Source of the DNA: Chitinophagales bacterium
Lineage (GTDB): Bacteria > Bacteroidota > Bacteroidia > Chitinophagales > UBA2359
Reading direction: 5' to 3'
Length of the DNA: 12,451 nucleotides
Assembly (NCBI GenBank): GCA_020631035.1
Contig: JAHDIA010000033.1
Span: 1-12,451, forward strand
Below, piece after piece: positions 6,700 to 12,451 of the stretch (positions within the stretch are counted from its first letter, which is position 1; every line of letters begins with the position of its first letter). Position numbers and translations under genes: made by a program. The notes beneath the pieces were generated by a model. It was not told the DNA's origin. It ran no database searches and saw only the letters and a program-made list of their open reading frames with translations.

Positions 6700-8610
6700 T
6701 CATTTTTTCACCCAAGTTACCACATCATTTTCTCCTAGAACCAATTGCCCTTCATCTGCCAAATTCCGTATGGTTTCAATCACTTTTTCAGGATGTACTG
6801 AAGGTAATTCTTCTACCAAATCTTGAACGCTTTTTTCTGACTCACTCAAAAGTTGCTGTAAAGCTACCGATATTTTAACTTCTTCTTTAACTGCCCCCTT
6901 GCGTTTGCGCCGATTCACACACACATCGCATTTGCCACAGGCATCGGCATCGGTTTCTCCAAAATAAGCCAATAGTTGTCGACTCCTACACTTGCGCTTG
7001 TTTTCTCCATATCGGATAACCGCTTCTATGTTTTCTTTTTTGACCTGATACCGAAATAGAAAACGGTCTACATCAATCAACAAATTGTCTATGGTCAAAC
7101 GGGCACGTAAATAAGTTACTTGTGGTTTGTCGGTCTGAATTTCGTACTTCAATACCTCATACTGTTGCAACTTTTTGAGCATCCGAATGATTTCACTAAC
7201 AGGCCGCCCCATTACCCTTGCCAATTTTTGTTCGCTGATCTTGACATATCCATCCATCACTCCGCCATAATTTCGCAAAATCGCCTTTATCAATTCATCA
7301 AAATAGACCTGTTGTACCTGAAAATTGTACAACTGATAACGATCCATCACAATCATCAAACGAGACGACCAAATCAGCCCATCAGACAACAGCAAATAAC
7401 CTTCTTGTTCCAAGGTTTGTAAAGCGTGAAAAACGTGAACGGGCCTGTGTTGGTAACTTTGGGCAAATTGGTGGACGTCCAACTCATAGGTTCTCCCCTC
7501 GCCTGCCCCAATCGCTATTTGTAAGTGGCTTCCCAACGAATGGTATATTTTTTTGATGGTATTCAAATCGGGCATATGCGTCTCAAAACGGTAGCGCAAA
7601 TTATTTCCATCATTTTCTTGGTACAACAAAACGGCGTAGGCTTTTTGACGGTCCCGTCCTGCCCGTCCTGCTTCTTGATAATATTCTTCCAAACTTTCGG
7701 GCAACCCCAAATGAATGACTACTCTTACATCGGGCTTATCAATCCCCATTCCAAAAGCATTGGTACACACCATCACCCTCGTTTGATCGTCAATCCAAGC
7801 CTGTTGCTTTTTGTTCCGTACATCCATTTGCAGCCCTCCATGATAAAAATCTGCTGACACTTGATTTTTCCGTAAAAAAGCGGCAATTTCTTCTGTCTTT
7901 TTTCGGCTACGTACATACACTATACCCGTCCCAGGTACCTTCGACAAAATGAGCAGCATCCGATTCAACTTAGCCTCTTCATACAAAACCGAATAGGACA
8001 AGTTCTTACGCTCAAAACTCTTTTGAAATACCTGAACATCGTTCAGCTCTAATTTTTCAACAATTTCTTCCTTAACCCTCTTAGTAGCTGTGGCGGTCAA
8101 GGCAATTACTGGAACATCGGGAATAAACTCTTTGATTTTGGCAATGTTCAAATAAGCAGGACGAAAATCATGTCCCCATTGCGAAATACAGTGCGCTTCA
8201 TCTATTGCCAACAAATTGACCTTCATTTTCTTGAGCCGTTCGACAAACAACTCAGTATGCAATCGTTCAGGTGAAAGATACAACAATTTGACTTTGGCGT
8301 AGGCACATTTTTCGAGTATCTGATCCATCTCTCTATAATGCATACCAGTATATAAGGCCTCTGCTTCTATACCTCGCCTTTGCAAATTGGCAACCTGATC
8401 TTTCATCAAGGCTATCAAAGGACTGACCACTATACAAATTCCCTCCTTTGCCAAAGCAGGTATTTGATAACACAGCGACTTTCCTCCTCCCGTTGGCAAC
8501 AATACCAAAGTATCCTTGTGCGCCAATACTGACTGCATAATTTCCTCCTGGCCTGGCCTAAAACGAGCATATCCCCAGTACTGATACAATATGTCAAGCA
8601 ACTTCTTCAT
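6700..8610 (-). CDS. recQ: ATP-dependent DNA helicase RecQ (no HRDC domain)
   Basis: The 636-residue 3'-5' superfamily 2 helicase unwinds DNA in recombination and repair. Residues 1-345 are the two RecA-like domains: FRPGQEEIM (motif 0), Walker A TGGGKS (40-45), DEAHCISQWGHDFRP (motif II and aromatic loop, 137-151), LTATAT (motif III, 171-176) and YYQEAGRAGRDR (motif VI, 310-321). The zinc site is C541, C558, C561 and C564. In E. coli RecQ the equivalent cysteines sit near 380-403. Here about 190 residues with winged-helix-like segments intervene, and only about 70 follow, with no HRDC domain. That rearranged C-terminus is, as I recall, shared by a Bacteroidota RecQ class. The ATG at 8610 (MKKLLDILYQYWGY) is preferred to a TTG two codons upstream. 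It is the first gene of the probable three-gene operon. Confidence 0.95.
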   Translation of the reverse strand: MKKLLDILYQYWGYARFRPGQEEIMQSVLAHKDTLVLLPTGGGKSLCYQIPALAKEGICIVVSPLIALMKDQVANLQRRGIEAEALYTGMHYREMDQILEKCAYAKVKLLYLSPERLHTELFVERLKKMKVNLLAIDEAHCISQWGHDFRPAYLNIAKIKEFIPDVPVIALTATATKRVKEEIVEKLELNDVQVFQKSFERKNLSYSVLYEEAKLNRMLLILSKVPGTGIVYVRSRKKTEEIAAFLRKNQVSADFYHGGLQMDVRNKKQQAWIDDQTRVMVCTNAFGMGIDKPDVRVVIHLGLPESLEEYYQEAGRAGRDRQKAYAVLLYQENDGNNLRYRFETHMPDLNTIKKIYHSLGSHLQIAIGAGEGRTYELDVHQFAQSYQHRPVHVFHALQTLEQEGYLLLSDGLIWSSRLMIVMDRYQLYNFQVQQVYFDELIKAILRNYGGVMDGYVKISEQKLARVMGRPVSEIIRMLKKLQQYEVLKYEIQTDKPQVTYLRARLTIDNLLIDVDRFLFRYQVKKENIEAVIRYGENKRKCRSRQLLAYFGETDADACGKCDVCVNRRKRKGAVKEEVKISVALQQLLSESEKSVQDLVEELPSVHPEKVIETIRNLADEGQLVLGENDVVTWVKK

Positions 8611-8934
8611 ACGCAAGTGACAAAGTTCGGAAAAATAAGTATAAGAGTAGGTTTAGAATTTGAATTTTGAATCTTTATTTTTCAATTTTGTTTTTGTTAT
8701 TAGGCAACGTCATTGGCTTATGGCTACACTCGCTCTGGTTAGCCAACGCAGGCTTCATACTTCGTACCAGCATTCATCCGCCCGCTCGTCCTACGCTTTT
8801 AAATGCAAGGATTTACATAAAAAACAGCCCTTTTGTACAATTCATTTACCAAACACAAATAATTTCATACGATTCATTCAATATTTTTCCATATTTACTT
8901 ACTTTTAGTTCAAAGAAATTCACATCCTTTTGTT
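8611..8934. other. Divergent intergenic region with a GC-rich island
   Basis: This 324-base gap lies between the divergent recQ and the choice-of-anchor L gene, so it should hold both promoters. The flanks are very AT-rich. From about 8701 to 8800 the GC content is about 53 percent, against about 25 percent in the following 100 bases. The island contains an inverted pair TTGGCT (8713-8718) / AGCCAA (8741-8746). Short open frames across it begin in AT-rich sequence and resemble no protein I know. A weak -7-like TACTTTTA at 8900-8907 (one mismatch to TAnnTTTG) lies 27 bases before the ATG at 8935. For recQ, the minus strand has only GAACTTTG close to the start. Neither promoter is well supported. 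Confidence 0.45.
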
Positions 8935-11900
8935 ATGAAAAAATCAGACAATATACTTTCCAAATTATTTTGGCTATGTTGCTTGTGCAGCATACCTATT
9001 TACTCCCACGCCCAATTATCTGTTGAAGGCGGTTTTTCTGGTGAAGAACTGGCGCAGACACTAGTAGGCAGTGGAGTTGAAATTGAAAATGTCACATTGA
9101 ACTGCCCTGATGGAGGGGCAGGTACTTTCAATGGAGAATTTACCAATCTAGGAATGGCAGAGGGCATCATCCTCACTTCAGGAAATATTCTCAATGCACT
9201 GGGTCCCAATGATAGCCCAGGCATCTCCACTGATAATTTCTCAGGAGGAGACCCCGACCTAGACATTCTCGCTATTGGTACAACCAATGATGCTTGTGTC
9301 CTAGAATTTGACGTTACACCTTTTGGAGATACCCTACGATTTAATTACGTTTTTGGCTCTGATGAATACTTAGAGTATGTCGACCAATTTAATGATGTAT
9401 TTGGTTTCTTCATAAGTGGTCCAGGCTACGATGGAGAATTTTCTAACATGGGTGTCAACATCGCCTTAATACCTGGTACCGACATTGGAGTGACCATCAA
9501 CAACATCAATGATGGAGACAATTCAGAGTATTTTGTCTGTAATGGAGATCCCGAAAGTCAGTGCAACCCTTACCAACCACAACCCGATTTCAATAGCACC
9601 GTCCAGTATGATGGTATGACTGTGGTATTAGAAGCAGTGGCAGCCGTTACTCCTTGTGAAACCTATCATCTTAAACTAGCTGTAGCCGATGCCCTTGACA
9701 ACATATTAGATTCTGGTGTATTCATCGAAGCCAAAAGTTTGAGTGTAGACATCGTCACCATTTCTGCAACAACCTCTGTCACTACCATCGAAGGCTTTGA
9801 TTATACAGTCGAAGATTGTGTAGATGGCATCATTACTTTTACCAGAGAATTTGGTACCAGTCAAGACTTGGAAGTGGAATTTGAAATCATTGGTACTGCT
9901 ACCAATGGAGAAGATTATGTAGAAATTCCAAGCAGTATCACCATTCCAGCAGGAGAAACTTCTGCTGATTTATTGATTTCTACCATTGCTGATGGCATAG
10001 ATGAAGGTATTGAAACTTTTGGAATCATTGTTTCCACTAATTTCGGTTGTGATGAAGAATTCACTCAAGAAGTCATATTGGAAATACACGATCCCGAACC
10101 ACTTACAGTGAGTGGAGATCAAACCATCAATGCAGGTGAAATGGTTACCCTAAATGCAACAGGTGGTGGATTCAATTATTTCTGGAATCCTGTTTACAAT
10201 ATATCCAATCCAACATCTCCCAACCCAACTGTTTTTCCAGATACAACAACAACCTATATTGTTACCACTATTTTAGGAGATTGTATCGAACAAGAAACTG
10301 TAACAATTACAGTTGTCAATAATGTCTGTGAAGCCAATGCCTTCTTTATGGAAGAAAGTTTTTGTAACAGTGATGAGCCTTATCAATTAATGGCTGCCCA
10401 AACAGGGGGAACCTGGTCTGGTACAGGAGTAGATGCCAATGGAGTGTTTTCTCCACAAAGTGTAGGCCCTGGTAGCTATACCATCACCCACAATATTTTT
10501 ATAGATGCCAATTGTAGCGATCAAGTCAGCCAAACAATAGTCGTTCACCCACAACCCGACTCCTTCTTTGCTGGGGCAAGTCTCTGCTTTGGTGAGGGAG
10601 CCATACAATTGAATGCTGCAACAACTGGGGGTACTTGGTCAGGAATGGGCGTAGATGACAATGGTATATTCGATCCAACAGGATTGATTCCAGGTGTTTA
10701 TCCCATTACGTATGCTGTCACTTCTGCCGAAGGATGTTCTAGTACTTATACTCAAAACATTAACATAATAGAAAGTGCCGATGCCACCTTTATGGCACAA
10801 GAATTTTGTCAAAGTGATCCTCCTTCCCAATTGATGGCTGTCAATCCTGGCGGTGTTTGGTCGGGTTCTGGTGTCAATGCAAGTGGAGTCTTTTCGCCTT
10901 CCTCTTTGGCAGCAGGTTCATATGACATTACTTATACAATTGGTTCTGGTGCTTGTCAAAATTCATATACAGAAAGCATTACAGTACTTGCCAATCCCAA
11001 TAGTAATTTTGCAGCACTGAGCATTTGCGCCAATGCTGCTCCAATTCAATTACAAGCCCAGCAAAGCGGTGGTAATTGGTCGGGTGAAGGTGTCGATGCC
11101 AATGGCGTATTCAACCCTAATGGTTTGGCTCCTGGTGATTATGCCATCACTCACAGCATTACCAATGAGGTAGGCTGTAGTAGTTCTACCACCTTAAACA
11201 TTAGTGTTTTGGCAGATGGAGATGCAACTTTTACACCACAAAGTTTCTGTTCAAATGATGCTCCCACACAATTACAAGCCAACCAAGGAGGAGGCATTTG
11301 GTCGGGAGCTGGTGTTTCTAGTGATGGAGTCTATACTCCTTCCTCTGTAGCAGCTGGCACCTATGCCATCACATATACCCTTGCAGGTGCCGAATCTTGT
11401 GGTGGTAGCTTTACAGCCAACATCACAGTTTATCCTCCTGCAGATGCTACTTTTGCAGCAGCTTCTTTCTGTCAAAGTTCTGGTCCAGTCCAACTTACTG
11501 CCAATCAAAGTGGTGGGGTTTGGTCTGGTGCAGGAATCAGTGAAAGTGGTGTATTTGATCCATCTTCTTTGGCTGTGGGTAGTTATCCTATAAGCTATAG
11601 TATAACAGATGGCAATGGCTGTTCAGCTTCTAGCACACAAAACATAAGTGTACTAACTTTACCAGATGCTTCTTTTGCAGCAGCTTCTTTCTGTTTAGAT
11701 GCTCCACCAACTCAATTGCAAGCCAGTACTCCAGGAGGTACCTGGTCTGGCGCAGGAGTTTCTAGTGATGGCGTCTTTACAACTGCTGGTTTGTCTGTGG
11801 GCAATTACACAATTACTTATACAATAAGCGATGCACAAGGATGTACTGCTTCTTCTAGCAATACCATCACTGTTTTGGCTGCTGGTGATGCTGGTTTTAC

Positions 11901-12451
11901 GGCACAAAATGTTTGCCAAAATGCAGCTCCTGTACAGTTCCAAGCCAATATTGCTGGCGGCACTTGGTCGGGTGCGGGAATAGATGTCAATGGGGTATTT
12001 GATCCTAGTGGTTTGGCAGCAGGTACCTACACCATTAGCTATAGTGTAGGAAACAGTGGTACTTGCTCTGGCACCTCTTCTCAAGAAGTCACAGTCTTTG
12101 CATTAGCAGACAGCAGTTTCCCCGAGCAATCCATTTGTGCCAATGCGGCACCCATTCAATTAAGTAGCAATACAAGTGGTGGTACTTGGTCAGGAGCTGG
12201 AACAAGTCCAAGTGGCACATTCGATCCTAGTGGCATTGCTCCTGGAACCTACACCTTAACTTATACCATTACAAATGCTCAAGGATGTTCCACTTCTTCT
12301 ACTGGAAACATCACTGTATTGGATTTATCAGATAGTAGTTTCCCTGATCAAGTAATTTGTGCCAATGGTGCGCCTATACAATTGCAAAGCAATCTTAGTG
12401 GTGGTACTTGGTCAGGAGCTGGAACAAGTCCAAGTGGCACATTCGATCCTA
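8935..12451 (+). CDS. Choice-of-anchor L repeat protein, large secreted adhesin-like (3' end outside window)
   Basis: This frame stays open from the ATG at 8935 to the window end (1172 codons) and continues beyond. Residues 1-26 form a signal peptide ending in SHA before QLS. Residues about 28-272 match the choice-of-anchor L domain: GTFNGEFTNLGMAEGIILTSG, VLEFDVTPFGDTLRFNYVFGSDEY and FGFFISGPG. Residues about 280-385 resemble a Calx-beta domain (GEDYVEIPSSITIPAGETSA, EGIETF). Residues about 388-461 are a PKD/Ig-like domain (TTTTYIVTT). From residue 466, about 74-residue repeats follow, each with SFC, GGTWSGAGV, GVFDPS, AGTYTITYTI, GC and ITVL. Two cysteines per unit (near 12 and 62) could form a disulfide. 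Relatives I know end in a gliding-motility/T9SS C-terminal domain; that is expected here but unseen. Probable role: cell-surface adhesion or matrix. The TGTTATG start has no strong ribosome site. Confidence 0.9.
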   Translation, partial: MKKSDNILSKLFWLCCLCSIPIYSHAQLSVEGGFSGEELAQTLVGSGVEIENVTLNCPDGGAGTFNGEFTNLGMAEGIILTSGNILNALGPNDSPGISTDNFSGGDPDLDILAIGTTNDACVLEFDVTPFGDTLRFNYVFGSDEYLEYVDQFNDVFGFFISGPGYDGEFSNMGVNIALIPGTDIGVTINNINDGDNSEYFVCNGDPESQCNPYQPQPDFNSTVQYDGMTVVLEAVAAVTPCETYHLKLAVADALDNILDSGVFIEAKSLSVDIVTISATTSVTTIEGFDYTVEDCVDGIITFTREFGTSQDLEVEFEIIGTATNGEDYVEIPSSITIPAGETSADLLISTIADGIDEGIETFGIIVSTNFGCDEEFTQEVILEIHDPEPLTVSGDQTINAGEMVTLNATGGGFNYFWNPVYNISNPTSPNPTVFPDTTTTYIVTTILGDCIEQETVTITVVNNVCEANAFFMEESFCNSDEPYQLMAAQTGGTWSGTGVDANGVFSPQSVGPGSYTITHNIFIDANCSDQVSQTIVVHPQPDSFFAGASLCFGEGAIQLNAATTGGTWSGMGVDDNGIFDPTGLIPGVYPITYAVTSAEGCSSTYTQNINIIESADATFMAQEFCQSDPPSQLMAVNPGGVWSGSGVNASGVFSPSSLAAGSYDITYTIGSGACQNSYTESITVLANPNSNFAALSICANAAPIQLQAQQSGGNWSGEGVDANGVFNPNGLAPGDYAITHSITNEVGCSSSTTLNISVLADGDATFTPQSFCSNDAPTQLQANQGGGIWSGAGVSSDGVYTPSSVAAGTYAITYTLAGAESCGGSFTANITVYPPADATFAAASFCQSSGPVQLTANQSGGVWSGAGISESGVFDPSSLAVGSYPISYSITDGNGCSASSTQNISVLTLPDASFAAASFCLDAPPTQLQASTPGGTWSGAGVSSDGVFTTAGLSVGNYTITYTISDAQGCTASSSNTITVLAAGDAGFTAQNVCQNAAPVQFQANIAGGTWSGAGIDVNGVFDPSGLAAGTYTISYSVGNSGTCSGTSSQEVTVFALADSSFPEQSICANAAPIQLSSNTSGGTWSGAGTSPSGTFDPSGIAPGTYTLTYTITNAQGCSTSSTGNITVLDLSDSSFPDQVICANGAPIQLQSNLSGGTWSGAGTSPSGTFDP
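10330..12451 (+). repeat. Array of ten (last partial) ~222-bp coding repeats
   Basis: Units start at 10330, 10549, 10774, 10993, 11215, 11437, 11659, 11881, 12103 and 12325. Units 4 to 9 are exactly 222 bases (74 residues); units 1 to 3 are 219, 225 and 219. The tenth is cut by the window end. Units 9 and 10 share an identical 55-base run (12175-12229 and 12397-12451, reaching the edge), while the early units are strongly diverged. This points to recent duplication or conversion towards the 3' side. Confidence 0.93.

Noticed and set aside
6500..6702. Prophage, transposase or integration site signals between the operon genes
   Set aside because: No transposase, integrase, terminal repeats or tRNA gene were found; the gaps are short and operon-like.
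8660..9026. Two overlapping plus-strand open frames upstream of and into the choice-of-anchor L gene
   Set aside because: They cross the GC-rich island and then overlap the well-supported signal peptide and domain in another frame. Neither resembles a known protein.
9000..12084. Several antisense open frames under the repeat protein
   Set aside because: They recur with the repeat period because the sense codons rarely create antisense stops. Their translations are low-complexity shadows of the array.

Overview
The window looks like a chromosomal segment of a Bacteroidota bacterium, probably in or near the Saprospiria/Cytophagia. Three things point there. The secreted peptidase ends in a type IX secretion (T9SS) type A sorting domain. 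The large plus-strand gene combines a choice-of-anchor L domain with Ig-like repeats, a layout typical of this phylum. The DNA is AT-rich, with weak or absent Shine-Dalgarno sequences. No phage, plasmid, CRISPR or defence cassette is visible, and most genes are housekeeping.

Layout. 1-375: C-terminal remnant of a DUF4419-type protein on the plus strand, with in-frame stops just upstream. 376-523: GC-richer block that looks like an interspersed structured RNA or repeat. 523-1215 (minus): rsmE, 16S rRNA methyltransferase. 1218-1315: 98-bp palindrome built of heptamers. 1337-3811 (minus): secreted M14 zinc carboxypeptidase with a T9SS tail. 3907-4863 (minus): prmC, release-factor methyltransferase, carrying a 4 x 24 bp in-frame tandem repeat. 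4893-4977: two copies of a 41-bp intergenic repeat. 4980-8610 (minus): probable operon recQ - family 4 glycosyltransferase - uracil-DNA glycosylase-like gene, with gaps of only 25 and 15 bp. 8611-8934: divergent intergenic region containing a GC-rich island. 8935 to the window end (plus): start of a very large secreted adhesin-like gene that runs off the window inside its tenth ~74-residue repeat.

How the genes relate. rsmE and prmC are both translation-apparatus methyltransferases, but they are separated by the peptidase gene and by repeats, so shared transcription is uncertain. recQ and the UDG-like gene are both DNA-repair functions; the glycosyltransferase between them has no obvious link. 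The two secreted proteins (peptidase and repeat protein) are probably exported by the same T9SS.

The most notable theme is repeat biology rather than a new enzyme system. Small repeats occur in several gaps and inside three coding regions (the peptidase linker, prmC and the adhesin array). The prmC repeat shares a 13-base core, with one mismatch, with the intergenic repeat about 0.8 kb away. I found no convincing previously undescribed multi-gene system.
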